Shown: one piece after another, positions 35,909 through 44,898 of the stretch | Layout of the letters: each line of letters starts with the position of its first letter | How positions within the stretch are numbered: the stretch's first letter is position 1 | From: an uncultured Olleya sp. | Lineage (GTDB): Bacteria > Bacteroidota > Bacteroidia > Flavobacteriales > Flavobacteriaceae | Direction of reading: 5' to 3' | Assembly (NCBI GenBank): GCA_947503885.1 | Contig: CANNFD010000002.1 | Span: 124,001-188,000, forward strand | DNA length: 64,000 nucleotides | The notes under the pieces: generated by a model | Told to the model about the DNA's origin: nothing | Databases searched by the model: none | The model's input: the letters and a program-made list of their open reading frames with translations, nothing else | Translations under genes and position numbers: made by a program

Positions 35909-38815
35909 ATGAGACAGAAACTACTTTACTTAGTAATGCTAATATCCTTTGGGGTATTTGCTCAACAACAAAACATCACTTACTCTGTTGCTCCTTCTCA
36001 GTTTGAAGAAACAGACACTATTACCATAACAATAGATGGAAACAGCATCAATGAAGCAACTTGGGGGATAACAGATAACTCACTTTATCTTTGGGCTTGG
36101 TCGTTTGATATCAACTTACAAAACATTCAAGATTGTCCAACTAATGGCTCATGGACAGACTCTAACGAAACTAATAAGCTTACCTATAATAGTGGAGCAG
36201 ACACTTATACAATATCATTTGTACCTACTACATTTTATAATAGAACGGGGATTGGAAGAATTGGATTTTTAGTAAAAGCTAAGGACGGGTCAGGAGATAA
36301 AAAATCACAAGACAACTTAGTTGATGTTGGTGCTTTTCAAATAATATTGAATGCTCCAGAAACTAACTCGACAACAATAATCAATTCAGGAGAAAACTTA
36401 ATAATTGACGCAGATAACACTGGTGGTAATGCAAATTACGTCCTTAAATCAAACGGATCAGTTATAGATACCCAATCTAATATTTCTAGTTATAGTTTTA
36501 CACATACAAATATTACAGACAATCAAAACTACACCTTAGAAATAACACAAACAGGTAATACAATAGTTAAAAACTTTGACTTATTAGTAAACCCTGGAAG
36601 TAACATTGGTATAATGCCAATAGATTATCAAGACGGAATAAACTATATAGATGATAACACAGCTGTATTAGTACTATATGCTACAGGTAAAGATTTTGTT
36701 TATTTAGCAGGAAGCTTTAATAACTGGCAACCAACTAGTGCGTTTGCTATGAAAAAAGATCCAACTAGAAATAATAAATTTTGGATTCAACTTAACGGAT
36801 TAACACCAGGACAGATTGAGACTTATCAATATTGGGTTGCAGATAACACTCCGCCTACAAACTCTCCAAAACTAGTTAAAGTAGCCGATCCTTATTCTAC
36901 GTTAGTTTTATCTCCTTATGATGACCCATACATCCCAGCTTCATCTTATCCAAATATTCCAACCTACCCAGCTGGACAAGAAAGAGAAGTAACTGTATTA
37001 CAAACAGCTCAAACAACTTATAATTGGCAGGTTACTGATTTTCAGAAGCCTAAAAAAGAAGACTTAGTCATTTATGAAGTTTTAATTAGAGATTTTGACA
37101 AAAATGGTGATGGTGGAAGAAACTTTCAGAATTTAATAGACAAAATTGACTATTTTAAAAATCTAAATGTCAACGCAATACAACTTATGCCTGTTATGGA
37201 GTATGAAGGTAATGAAAGTTGGGGTTACAACACCTCGTTTCATTTAGCTTTAGATAAATATTATGGGACAGAAGATAAGTTTAAAGAATTTATAGACCTA
37301 TGTCATCAAAACGGAATTGCAGTAATATTAGATGTTGCATTAAACCATGCTTTTGGTAGAAATCCTATGGTGCGCATGTGGATGAATGATCCAGATAATG
37401 ATGGATGGGGAGAACCTAATGCTGACAATCCATATTTTAATGAAGAAGCAACACATAGTTATAGTGTTGGGTCTGATTTTGATCATTCTAATCAAAGAAC
37501 AAAAGATTATGTAAAACGCGTTATTGACCATTGGGTTAACGATTTTAAAATTGATGGGTTCCGTTGGGATTTAACTAAAGGTTTTACACAACAATGTACT
37601 GCAAATGACGATAGTTGTACAAACGAATATCGTTCTGACCGAGTTTTAATATTAAAAGAATATGCAGATTACTCATGGAGTTTAGACCCTGACCACTATG
37701 TTATTTTTGAACATTTAGGTGGCAATTTAGAAGAAAAAGAATGGGCGGATTACAGGTCTGATGAAGGTAAAGGAATAATGCTTTGGGGTAAAATGACAGA
37801 CCCTTACAGCCAATTAACTATGGGATACAGTACAGGTTCTGATATTTCTGGGATGGGTCACGATAGCAGAAATTTTAACGAAAAAAGATTAATTGGGTAC
37901 CCAGAAAGCCATGACGAAGAGCGATTAATGTACAAAAACTTACAATATGGTAATGACACAAACTCTAGTCATGATGTAACTAATTTAGACATAGCAATTA
38001 AACGCATGTCAACACTTGGTGCTGTTTCATTAACAATACCAGGCCCAAAAATGATTTGGCATTTTGGAGAGTTAGCTATGGATAACTCAATATATACATG
38101 TAGTGATGGAAGTGTAAATACAGAAAGTGATGCATTAAACGGAAACTGTAAATTAGACACTAAACCACAACCACAGTGGGAAAATGGATGGTTAACAGAT
38201 GCAGACAGAGGTCAAGTTTATAATGATTGGTCAAGATTAAATCAATTAAAAATTAATGAAGCTGTATTTGAAGGGGATTACATAATTAATAGTAGTGCTA
38301 ATCCTAATGTAGAAACATTAACACCAAAAATTTACATCTTTGATGACGCTTTACCATCTACCGAACTAAAAAACGTGGTTATATTAGCTAATTTTGATGT
38401 GACATCGCAAAACGTCACTCCAGACTTTCCATATACAGGTACTTGGTATGATTTAATGGATACTAGCAACAGTACTACAATTAATGTAACTAACACAGCT
38501 GCACCAATTACAATTCCTGCAGGAGAGTTTAGGATATATGGTAATGCTACACCACAAAGTTTAAGCACCACTCAATTTGATTTAGCAGACAACTTTAACT
38601 TATACCCAAATCCAGCTAAGACCTCTTTTTCATTAACAACAACAATAAAAAGTGTCAAAATCTTGGATGTATCAGGAAAACAAATAATTGAGTTTAAAGG
38701 AAATTTTGATAAAGGACATCAGTTTAATATTGAGAACCTTACTAATGGCTTGTATATAATCAAGTTAGAAAACGCCAAAGGACAGACAAAAACTACTAAA
38801 TTAATTAAGTCATAA
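35909..38815 (+). CDS. Secreted GH13 alpha-amylase with E-set/CBM48-like modules and T9SS sorting domain
   Basis: A 968-residue exported amylase. It has a signal peptide (cleaved near VFAQ), N-terminal beta-sandwich modules (about 25-230), a CBM48/E-set-like region (about 250-312, VYLAGSFNNWQPTSAFAMKK), the GH13 barrel (about 385-830) and a T9SS type A C-terminal domain (about 890-968) with the NLYPNPAK and NLTNGLYIIKLEN motifs. Catalytic regions are LDVALNH (474-480), GFRWDLTKGF (550-559, nucleophile Asp554), IFEHLGG (599-605, acid/base Glu601) and PESHDEERL (665-673, Asp669). It should be secreted to the surface by type IX secretion and attack starch for SusCDE. The gene follows a terminator, and another hairpin lies after its stop. 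Confidence 0.9.
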   Translation: MRQKLLYLVMLISFGVFAQQQNITYSVAPSQFEETDTITITIDGNSINEATWGITDNSLYLWAWSFDINLQNIQDCPTNGSWTDSNETNKLTYNSGADTYTISFVPTTFYNRTGIGRIGFLVKAKDGSGDKKSQDNLVDVGAFQIILNAPETNSTTIINSGENLIIDADNTGGNANYVLKSNGSVIDTQSNISSYSFTHTNITDNQNYTLEITQTGNTIVKNFDLLVNPGSNIGIMPIDYQDGINYIDDNTAVLVLYATGKDFVYLAGSFNNWQPTSAFAMKKDPTRNNKFWIQLNGLTPGQIETYQYWVADNTPPTNSPKLVKVADPYSTLVLSPYDDPYIPASSYPNIPTYPAGQEREVTVLQTAQTTYNWQVTDFQKPKKEDLVIYEVLIRDFDKNGDGGRNFQNLIDKIDYFKNLNVNAIQLMPVMEYEGNESWGYNTSFHLALDKYYGTEDKFKEFIDLCHQNGIAVILDVALNHAFGRNPMVRMWMNDPDNDGWGEPNADNPYFNEEATHSYSVGSDFDHSNQRTKDYVKRVIDHWVNDFKIDGFRWDLTKGFTQQCTANDDSCTNEYRSDRVLILKEYADYSWSLDPDHYVIFEHLGGNLEEKEWADYRSDEGKGIMLWGKMTDPYSQLTMGYSTGSDISGMGHDSRNFNEKRLIGYPESHDEERLMYKNLQYGNDTNSSHDVTNLDIAIKRMSTLGAVSLTIPGPKMIWHFGELAMDNSIYTCSDGSVNTESDALNGNCKLDTKPQPQWENGWLTDADRGQVYNDWSRLNQLKINEAVFEGDYIINSSANPNVETLTPKIYIFDDALPSTELKNVVILANFDVTSQNVTPDFPYTGTWYDLMDTSNSTTINVTNTAAPITIPAGEFRIYGNATPQSLSTTQFDLADNFNLYPNPAKTSFSLTTTIKSVKILDVSGKQIIEFKGNFDKGHQFNIENLTNGLYIIKLENAKGQTKTTKLIKS

Positions 38816-38830
38816 TTTAATTAATAATAA

Positions 38831-38867
38831 AACAAAAAGCTTCAACATAAGATTGAAGCTTTTTGTT
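38831..38867 (+). terminator. Rho-independent terminator after the secreted amylase
   Basis: A perfect 15-bp stem (38831-38845 with 38853-38867) with a 7-base loop. The 3' arm contains a run of five T. It lies 15 bases after the amylase stop codon and closes the maltodextrin locus. Confidence 0.85.
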
Positions 38868-38928
38868 AATGTAATTTGATAGTCAAAAAGATATCAACAA
38901 ACTTATTAAAAATAAGTGCTATCAGTAT

Positions 38929-38958
38929 TTGGTAATCAAATATATAATCGTAAATTTG
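38929..38958 (+). promoter_or_regulatory. Promoter of rplM-rpsI: TTG (38929-38931), 19 bases, TAAATTTG (38951-38958)
   Basis: Both elements of the Bacteroidota housekeeping promoter are present at the consensus distance (TTG-N19-TAnnTTTG). Transcription would begin near 38965, about 40 bases before the GTG start of rplM. This is the clearest promoter in the window. Confidence 0.75.
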
Positions 38959-39005
38959 CAAACTCTTTTTGAGAGAGGAATGTTTAATAAAAAATAATTA
39001 ATAAC

Positions 39006-39461
39006 GTGGACACATTAAGCTACAAAACGATTTCAGCAAACAAAGCAACTGTAGATAAGCAGTGGGTTTTAGTAGATGCTGAAGGTCAGACTTTAGGTCG
39101 TTTAGCTTCTAAAGTTGCAAAACTTTTAAGAGGAAAACATAAGCCTAGCTTCACACCACATGTTGATTGTGGAGATAACGTAATTGTTATCAATTCAGAA
39201 AAAATCAACTTAACTGGAAACAAATGGAATGACAAAACGTACATTCGTCACACAGGTTATCCAGGTGGTCAAAGAAGTTTAACTGCTACAGAAATGTTTG
39301 GAAAAGATCCAGCAAGGTTAGTAGAAAAATCAGTAAAAGGAATGTTACCTAAAAACAAATTAGGTGCAACATTATTCCGTAATTTAAATGTTGTTGTTGG
39401 TACAGCTCATACTCATGAAGCTCAAAAACCAACAGTAATTAACTTAAACGAATTCAAGTAA
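39006..39461 (+). CDS. rplM: 50S ribosomal protein L13
   Basis: A 151-residue ribosomal protein of the large subunit. The N-terminal [21 protein letters not shown] region and the [10 protein letters not shown] motif are diagnostic. The start is GTG at 39006; the resulting [20 protein letters not shown] is the usual opening in flavobacteria and no ATG gives a better start. The stop codon overlaps the rpsI start by one base (TAATG). L13 and S9 are linked in most bacteria. Confidence 0.97.
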   Translation: MDTLSYKTISANKATVDKQWVLVDAEGQTLGRLASKVAKLLRGKHKPSFTPHVDCGDNVIVINSEKINLTGNKWNDKTYIRHTGYPGGQRSLTATEMFGKDPARLVEKSVKGMLPKNKLGATLFRNLNVVVGTAHTHEAQKPTVINLNEFK

Positions 39462-39847
39462 TGGAAGTAATTCACAAAATTGGTCGTCGTAAGACCGCAG
39501 TTGCTCGTGTTTACCTATCTGAAGGAAAAGGTAATATTACGATTAACAAAAAAGACATTAAAGACTACTTCGATACTGCAACATTACAATACAAAGTAAA
39601 CCAACCATTAGCTTTAACAGAGAATGAAGGTAACTTTGATATTAAAGTAAATGTATTTGGAGGAGGTATTACAGGTCAAGCAGAAGCTATTCGTTTAGCG
39701 ATTTCTCGTGCTATGTGCGAGTTAAATCCTGAAAATAGACTAATCTTGAAACCAGAAGGATTAATGACAAGAGACCCAAGAATGGTTGAGCGTAAAAAAT
39801 TCGGACAGAAGAAAGCGCGTAAGAAATTCCAATTCTCTAAACGTTAA
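39461..39847 (+). CDS. rpsI: 30S ribosomal protein S9
   Basis: A 128-residue small-subunit protein with the typical start IGRRKTAVARVYL, the GGGITGQAEAIRLAISRAM block and the basic tail KKFGQKKARKKFQFSKR that reaches the P-site tRNA. It overlaps rplM by one base, indicating translational coupling. About 180 bases separate it from rpsB. Confidence 0.98.
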   Translation: MEVIHKIGRRKTAVARVYLSEGKGNITINKKDIKDYFDTATLQYKVNQPLALTENEGNFDIKVNVFGGGITGQAEAIRLAISRAMCELNPENRLILKPEGLMTRDPRMVERKKFGQKKARKKFQFSKR

Positions 39848-40027
39848 TACCTTTGTTGAATTTATTTTCAACACAAAACAAAAAATTAAACAGTTATTGT
39901 TGTCCTAGTGTCTTTAAAACAAAAGCACAGGATTTAGTTTAGCATCTAAATAGTTAAGGCTATTGAATATTATTTTTTCAAGACCACTTAATTATTGCTA
40001 ATTCAACAGAACGTAAACTATTACAAA
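39848..40027 (+). other. rpsI-rpsB gap, probable rpsB leader
   Basis: The 180-base gap before rpsB has no gene. It contains a weak TGTTGAA/TTCAACA hairpin near 39854-39872 just after rpsI and a bulged CCT-a-GTG/CAC-AGG pairing near 39904-39930. rpsB leaders often bind S2 for autoregulation, but no structure here is strong enough to claim this. No consensus promoter was recognised. Confidence 0.3.
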
Positions 40028-40798
40028 ATGGCAGTAGAAGTAAAAGAATTACTTGAAGCAGGTGTACACTTTGGTCACCTAACACGTAAGTGGGATCCTA
40101 ACATGGCGCCTTACGTATATATGGAGCGTAACGGTATCCATATTATAAACTTATACAAAACAGCAGCTAAAATTGAAGAAGCTGGAGAAGCATTAGCAAA
40201 AATTGCAGCTTCAGGTCGTAAAATTTTATTTGTTGCAACAAAAAAGCAAGCAAAAGATATCGTAGCTGAAAAAGCAGGTAGCATCAACATGCCTTTCATT
40301 ACTGAAAGATGGCCAGGCGGAATGTTAACTAACTTTGTTACTATCCGTAAAGCAATCAAAAAGATGGCTACAATTGATAGAATGAAAAAAGACGGTACGT
40401 TTTTAACGTTATCTAAAAAAGAACGTTTACAAGTTGACCGTTTAAGAGCTAAGTTAGAAAAAAACTTAGGGTCTATCGTTGACATGACACGTTTACCAGG
40501 TGCTTTATTTGTTGTTGACATTAAGCGTGAACATATTGCAATTAAAGAAGCTCAAAAATTAAACATTCCAATTTTTGCAATGGTAGATACTAACTCTGAT
40601 CCACGTCAAGTAGATTATGTTATACCAGCAAATGATGATGCTTCTAAATCAATTGATAAAATATTAACGCACGTTACAGATGCTATTACAGCAGGTTTAA
40701 ACGAGCGTAAAGCTGAAAAAGCAGACAAAGATGCAGCTAAAGTAGATAAAAAAGCAGCACCTAAAAAAGCTAAAGCAGCTAAAGACGAAGAAGAATAA
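40028..40798 (+). CDS. rpsB: 30S ribosomal protein S2
   Basis: A 256-residue small-subunit protein. The ATG at 40028 (MAVEVKELLEAGVHFGHLT) is preferred over an in-frame ATG 33 bases earlier, because S2 proteins begin at this conserved block. Typical motifs include GHLTRKWDPNMAPYVY, ERWPGGMLTN and MVDTNSDPRQVDYVIPANDD. A Lys/Ala-rich tail of about 30 residues is seen. It is followed by a hairpin and tsf, the standard order. Confidence 0.98.
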   Translation: MAVEVKELLEAGVHFGHLTRKWDPNMAPYVYMERNGIHIINLYKTAAKIEEAGEALAKIAASGRKILFVATKKQAKDIVAEKAGSINMPFITERWPGGMLTNFVTIRKAIKKMATIDRMKKDGTFLTLSKKERLQVDRLRAKLEKNLGSIVDMTRLPGALFVVDIKREHIAIKEAQKLNIPIFAMVDTNSDPRQVDYVIPANDDASKSIDKILTHVTDAITAGLNERKAEKADKDAAKVDKKAAPKKAKAAKDEEE

Positions 40799-40820
40799 AA
40801 TAACAATTCAAAACACAAAT

Positions 40821-40870
40821 AAGTCGTTTAATTCTTTTCTTGGTTGAAATTAAATTAAACGACTTTTTTT
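40821..40870 (+). terminator. Hairpin with T-run between rpsB and tsf (attenuator-like)
   Basis: A perfect 13-bp stem, AAGTCGTTTAATT (40821-40833) with AATTAAACGACTT (40853-40865), a 19-base loop and a run of seven T. It has full terminator form but lies inside the usually co-transcribed rpsB-tsf unit, so partial termination is likely. Confidence 0.7.
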
Positions 40871-40884
40871 AAATTATACTTATT

Positions 40885-41844
40885 ATGAGCGAAGTAAAAA
40901 TTTCAGCAGCACAAGTAAACGAACTAAGAAAAGCTACAGGAGCCGGAATGATGGACTGTAAAAAAGCATTAGTTGAAGCAGGTGGTGATTTTGACAAAGC
41001 AATTGACGTTTTACGTAAAAAAGGTCAAAAAGTAGCAGAAAAAAGAGCTGACAGAGACTCTTCTGAAGGTGCTGCAGCAATCAAATTAAATGATGACAAC
41101 ACTGTTGGTGTTGCTATCGTATTAGGATGCGAAACTGATTTTGTTGGTAAAAACGAATCATTTTTAGCATTAGCTGGGCAATTTGCAGATATCGCTATCA
41201 ACTATGACACTAAGGAGGATTTCTTAGCTGCAGACTTTGGTGGTATGACAGTTGCTGAAAAATTAGTTGAACAAACTGGTGTAGTTGGTGAAAAATTAGA
41301 AATCACTGCATTTGAAAAATTAGAAGCGCCTTATGTAGGTTCTTATGTTCATATTAATAAAATTGGTGCATTAGTTGGTTTATCTAAAGCTGATGAGACT
41401 GTAGGTAAAGATGTAGCAATGCAAGTCGCTTCAATGGGAGCAACTTCATTATCTTACAAAGATTTTGATCCTGCATACGTAGCATCAGAAACTGAAGCAA
41501 GAATTGCTGTTATCGAAAAAGATAATATCGAGTTAGGTCGTTTAGGTAAAACACTTAAAAATGTACCTCAATACATCTCAATGTCTCAATTAACTCCAGA
41601 AGTTATGGCTAAAGCAGAAGAAGATGCTAAAGCAGAATTAAAAGCTGAAGGAAAACCAGAACAAATCTGGGACAAAATTTTACCAGGTAAAATGGAGCGT
41701 TTTGTTAGCGATAACACAACTTTAGATCAAGAACAATGTTTACTTGACCAAAAATTTATTAAAGACGAAAAGCAAACCGTTGCAGATTACGTAGCTTCTA
41801 AAAATATTGAAGTAACTGCTTTTAAACGTGTTTCTTTAGGATAG
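40885..41844 (+). CDS. tsf: Translation elongation factor Ts
   Basis: A 319-residue guanine-nucleotide exchange factor for EF-Tu. The N-terminal UBA-like domain with VNELRKATGAGMMDCKKAL, the TDFVGKNESF motif that inserts next to the EF-Tu nucleotide site, and the C-terminal dimerisation region are present. Length fits flavobacterial EF-Ts, which is longer than the E. coli protein. It lies 86 bases after rpsB, with a terminator-like hairpin between them. Confidence 0.97.
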   Translation: MSEVKISAAQVNELRKATGAGMMDCKKALVEAGGDFDKAIDVLRKKGQKVAEKRADRDSSEGAAAIKLNDDNTVGVAIVLGCETDFVGKNESFLALAGQFADIAINYDTKEDFLAADFGGMTVAEKLVEQTGVVGEKLEITAFEKLEAPYVGSYVHINKIGALVGLSKADETVGKDVAMQVASMGATSLSYKDFDPAYVASETEARIAVIEKDNIELGRLGKTLKNVPQYISMSQLTPEVMAKAEEDAKAELKAEGKPEQIWDKILPGKMERFVSDNTTLDQEQCLLDQKFIKDEKQTVADYVASKNIEVTAFKRVSLG

Positions 41845-41896
41845 AAAACTATTTTTTTTCCGCGTAAGCGAAAATTTAAAATAATTACACATATTT

Positions 41897-41934
41897 AAAA
41901 CCACTACTCTTTTTAAGAGCTAGTGGTTTTTTTT
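41897..41934 (+). terminator. Rho-independent terminator after tsf
   Basis: Stem AAAACCACTA-CTCTT with AAGAG-C-TAGTGGTTTT (one bulged C), loop of three T, then a run of T. Its sequence is almost repeated at 43256-43293 after the second DUF6705 copy. Confidence 0.85.
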
Positions 41935-41962
41935 ATTTAAATTGTAGTGTAAATTATTTTAA

Positions 41963-42589
41963 ATGAAAAACACACTTTTTACAATAATAACAATCTTGTC
42001 ATTACTTTCTTGTAAAGCACAAGCTCCAATTGTTCCATTATATTTTGGTGGAGGTTACGCAACAACAGAAAACGCCTATTATAAAGATACAAATAATGAT
42101 TTCGACAAATTTATTGGCACATGGAAACATACTAATGGTAACGAAGAATTAACACTATCTTTAAAAAAGAAAACTTTAGTCTCTCGCACACATAATAATG
42201 TTACGTACTATACTGATTATATTTATGGAGAGTATAAATATATAGACGCTAGTGGTAATATATTAGTTAATACATTACCAAATGTAGATGGAGATTTTAC
42301 AAATTTGTCAGATTATAAAATATTTGGAAATACAATTCTTAACAAGTATTACTACCCACCTTGTGATGATTGTGATGGCAGCGAAAGAAGAGTTAAACTA
42401 GTAATTATAGATCCACTAAGAGACTATATTAATCTAAGAATAGTATTAAGAACAGTACCAAACGTGGCAAACTCAGATATAAACGACATTACATTAAAAT
42501 TAATTAGTGAAGGTTGGGCTACAGTACCTGAAGGACAACCTTCAGAAGGTAGAATTCCTGCAAACGATTTTAGACTTATAAAACAATAA
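41963..42589 (+). CDS. DUF6705 family lipoprotein
   Basis: A 208-residue predicted lipoprotein (signal MKNTLFTIITILSLLSC, Cys17). After a short linker comes YYKDTNNDFDKFIGTWKH, then a series of beta strands with GEYKYIDASGNILVNTLPN and the CDDCDGSERRVKLVIIDP motif with a CxxC. This is the DUF6705 family, often in several copies in Flavobacteriaceae and of unknown function. It lies between two near-identical terminators and is followed by a frameshifted paralogue with almost the same signal-peptide DNA. No consensus promoter was recognised. Confidence 0.75.
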   Translation: MKNTLFTIITILSLLSCKAQAPIVPLYFGGGYATTENAYYKDTNNDFDKFIGTWKHTNGNEELTLSLKKKTLVSRTHNNVTYYTDYIYGEYKYIDASGNILVNTLPNVDGDFTNLSDYKIFGNTILNKYYYPPCDDCDGSERRVKLVIIDPLRDYINLRIVLRTVPNVANSDINDITLKLISEGWATVPEGQPSEGRIPANDFRLIKQ

Positions 42590-42642
42590 TATATTTATAG
42601 TCTAAGTTAAATTATTGCTTAGGCTATATTTAATTTTATAAA

Positions 42643-43234
42643 ATGAAAAACACACTTTTTACGATAATAACAATCTTGTATTACTTTCTTGTAAAGCACA
42701 ACAACCTATAATAAGCATAGAAGATGCAACAGCCGAAGAAATAGAAAACGCGTATTATAAAGACACTAATAATATACTTGATCCCTTTGTTGGCTCATGG
42801 GTACTAAATGATGGTACAACCTATCTAAAAATTGTATTTGAAAAAAAATCATGGTAAATACGGGAAATTATTTTGAAGATCTTTTAATAGGCGAATTTCA
42901 ATATAAAGAAAATAATATAGAGCTAGTAAACACCTTACCCAACCTTACAGATTCAACAATAACTAATGTTTTTAAATATAGCATTAATGGCAATTACTTT
43001 ATGTTAAATACATCACCTTTTGAAGACTATACAACAGAGACCTTTAGAATGAACTTAAGTATGAGCGAACCAAATGGGTGCTTTAGTGAATTAGATGTAA
43101 GAGTAGCTACCGTAAACGGACAACAAGCTATACAAATATTTAAGCGAGGCGGTATTGTAACTTTAGATCCAGGTGAGCCAGCATCACCAGAACCTATCAT
43201 ACCAGCAGGATTTCACTTTTTGATAAAAGAATAA
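42643..43234 (+). pseudogene. DUF6705 lipoprotein paralogue broken by two single-base deletions
   Basis: The first 60 bases differ from the upstream paralogue at only two positions. One is a missing C (CTTGT-ATTAC against CTTGTCATTAC, near 42679), which shifts the frame in the signal peptide and leads to an early TAA. Restoring it gives a lipobox LLSC and then the family stretch YYKDTNNILDPFVGSWVLND, up to a TAA after a run of eight A (42841-42848). One more A there would join the frame to MVNTGNYFEDLLIGEFQYKE and on to the stop at 43234. With both bases restored the gene is 197 codons plus stop. It may be a true pseudogene, a slippage-controlled gene or a sequencing error. Confidence 0.75.
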
Positions 43235-43255
43235 AATTTAATATTATTAAAACAC

Positions 43256-43293
43256 AAAACCACTACTCTATTTTTAGAGTTAGTGGTTTTTTT
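43256..43293 (+). terminator. Rho-independent terminator after the DUF6705 pseudogene
   Basis: Stem AAAACCACTA-CTCTA with TAGAG-T-TAGTGGTTTT and a T-run, a near copy of the terminator at 41897-41934, including the bulged base. This suggests that gene and terminator were duplicated together. Confidence 0.85.
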
Positions 43294-43368
43294 ATAATTA
43301 ATTAATCAACTTAGTAAAAAAGCGAACATTTGTGTATTAATAGCAATTTCAGAAATAAAAAATTTATG

Positions 43369-43376
43369 TAGCTTTG
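43369..43376 (+). promoter_or_regulatory. Candidate -7 element TAGCTTTG of pyrH
   Basis: The octamer fits TAnnTTTG exactly. A start near 43383 gives a pyrH leader of about 100 bases that contains two tiny reading frames (4-5 codons) and a possible long-range CTTTCA/TGAAAG pairing. No TTG is found at 17-23 bases upstream. Confidence 0.4.
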
Positions 43377-43483
43377 CTAAACTTTCAGAACGACTTATGA
43401 AACTTCCATAAAAAACGCTCTTCACGCAATTGAAAGATTAAACGGAAGCAACATGTGACCCATGAAAAACAATAAATAAACAC

Positions 43484-44191
43484 ATGAAATACAAACGCAT
43501 ACTCCTAAAATTATCTGGTGAAGCCCTAATGGGAAACCGTCAATATGGTATTGATCCAGAACGCTTATCAGAATACGCAGAAGAGATTAAAGCAGTTACA
43601 GAAAAAGGTGTAGAAGTTGCTATAGTTATTGGTGGTGGTAACATTTTTAGAGGTGTTGCAGGTGCCATGAATGGTATGGATCGTGTACAAGGAGATCATA
43701 TGGGTATGTTAGCAACTGTTATTAATGGTTTAGCATTACAACAAGCATTAGAAGACGCTGGTATAAAAACTAGACTACAAACAGCTATCAAAATAAACGA
43801 AGTTGCAGAGCCTTTTATTAGAAGAAAAGCAATGAGTCATCTTAATAAAGGTCGCGTTGTTATTTTTGGAGGTGGAACAGGTAATCCTTATTTTACAACA
43901 GACTCTGCTGCAGTATTAAGAGCTATCGAGATTGAGGCAGATGTTATCCTAAAAGGGACGCGTGTAGATGGTATATACAATACAGACCCAGAAAAGGATA
44001 GTACAGCTATAAAGTTTGACCATATTACTTTTGACGATGTATTACGTAAAGGGCTAAAAGTAATGGATACTACTGCTTTTACCTTAAGTCAAGAAAATGA
44101 TTTACCAATTATTGTATTTGATATGAATACTAAAGGTAATTTAATGAAAGTAGTATCAGGAGAAAACATAGGAACACAAGTAAGTTTATAA
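43484..44191 (+). CDS. pyrH: UMP kinase
   Basis: A 235-residue amino-acid-kinase-family enzyme that phosphorylates UMP to UDP. The N-terminal [14 protein letters not shown] phosphate loop, the [10 protein letters not shown] loop and [13 protein letters not shown] motif identify bacterial PyrH. It is a hexameric cytoplasmic enzyme in known cases. It lies 67 bases before frr, the common bacterial pyrH-frr pair. Confidence 0.97.
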   Translation: MKYKRILLKLSGEALMGNRQYGIDPERLSEYAEEIKAVTEKGVEVAIVIGGGNIFRGVAGAMNGMDRVQGDHMGMLATVINGLALQQALEDAGIKTRLQTAIKINEVAEPFIRRKAMSHLNKGRVVIFGGGTGNPYFTTDSAAVLRAIEIEADVILKGTRVDGIYNTDPEKDSTAIKFDHITFDDVLRKGLKVMDTTAFTLSQENDLPIIVFDMNTKGNLMKVVSGENIGTQVSL

Positions 44192-44258
44192 AATAGATTA
44201 TATTACGTTTAAAATTGGCGCACTTTTTGAAAGTCATACCATATTAAATCACATTACA

Positions 44259-44816
44259 ATGAACGAAAACATTACATTTATAATAGACACTACCAAAGAA
44301 GCAATGGAAAAAGCCATTAAGCATCTTGAAAAGCAATTTGTAAATATTAGAGCCGGAAAAGCTAGTCCTGCTATGTTAGGAAGTGTTATGGTTGACTATT
44401 ATGGGTCACAAACACCATTAAGCCAAGTTGCAAACGTAAATACTCCTGATGGTCGTACAATTACTGTACAACCTTGGGAAAAAAATATGCTACAAGAAAT
44501 TGAGAAAGCAATTATGGTTGCAAATCTTGGTTTTAACCCTATGAATAATGGAGACCTATTAATAATTAGTGTCCCTCCATTAACAGAAGAGCGTAGACGT
44601 ACTCTTGCTAAACAAGCTAAAGCAGAAGCTGAAGACGCTAAAATAGGTGTTAGAAGTGCGCGTAAGGATGCAATGAATGACATTAAGAAAACCGAAGACG
44701 CGTCTGAAGATTTACAAAAAAATGCTGAAGCTGATGTACAAGCATTAACAGACAAATACGTAAAAAAAATCGACGAAACTTTAGCGTATAAAGAAGAAGA
44801 GATTATGACTGTATAA
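44259..44816 (+). CDS. frr: Ribosome recycling factor
   Basis: A 185-residue translation factor that splits post-termination ribosomes together with EF-G. The motifs NIRAGKASPAMLG, VTVQPWEKNM-like TITVQPWEKNML and the PPLTEERRRTLAKQAK helix are characteristic. Length is standard. It follows pyrH and ends in a strong terminator. Confidence 0.97.
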   Translation: MNENITFIIDTTKEAMEKAIKHLEKQFVNIRAGKASPAMLGSVMVDYYGSQTPLSQVANVNTPDGRTITVQPWEKNMLQEIEKAIMVANLGFNPMNNGDLLIISVPPLTEERRRTLAKQAKAEAEDAKIGVRSARKDAMNDIKKTEDASEDLQKNAEADVQALTDKYVKKIDETLAYKEEEIMTV

Positions 44817-44821
44817 ATCTT

Positions 44822-44848
44822 AAAAAGCGACTTTAAGTCGCTTTTTTT
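44822..44848 (+). terminator. Rho-independent terminator after frr
   Basis: Stem AAAAAGCGAC with GTCGCTTTTT, loop TTTAA, followed by more T. It lies 5 bases past the frr stop and closes the pyrH-frr unit. Confidence 0.9.
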
Positions 44849-44898
44849 ATAACTTTTATTAAAATCTAACGTTAGGTTGTTTTAATTTAATAACAATT

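Noticed and set aside
39995-40027. Upstream start of rpsB
   Set aside because: S2 proteins begin at the conserved MAVEVKELLEAG block; the 11 extra residues do not fit the family.
42851-43234. Open frame of 127 codons as an independent gene
   Set aside because: It lacks a signal peptide, and its sequence continues that of the upstream fragment of the broken DUF6705 copy. It is the 3' part of the pseudogene.
43291-43483. Riboswitch or attenuator in the pyrH leader
   Set aside because: Only tiny reading frames and a weak long-range pairing are present; there is no terminator hairpin and no match to a known element.
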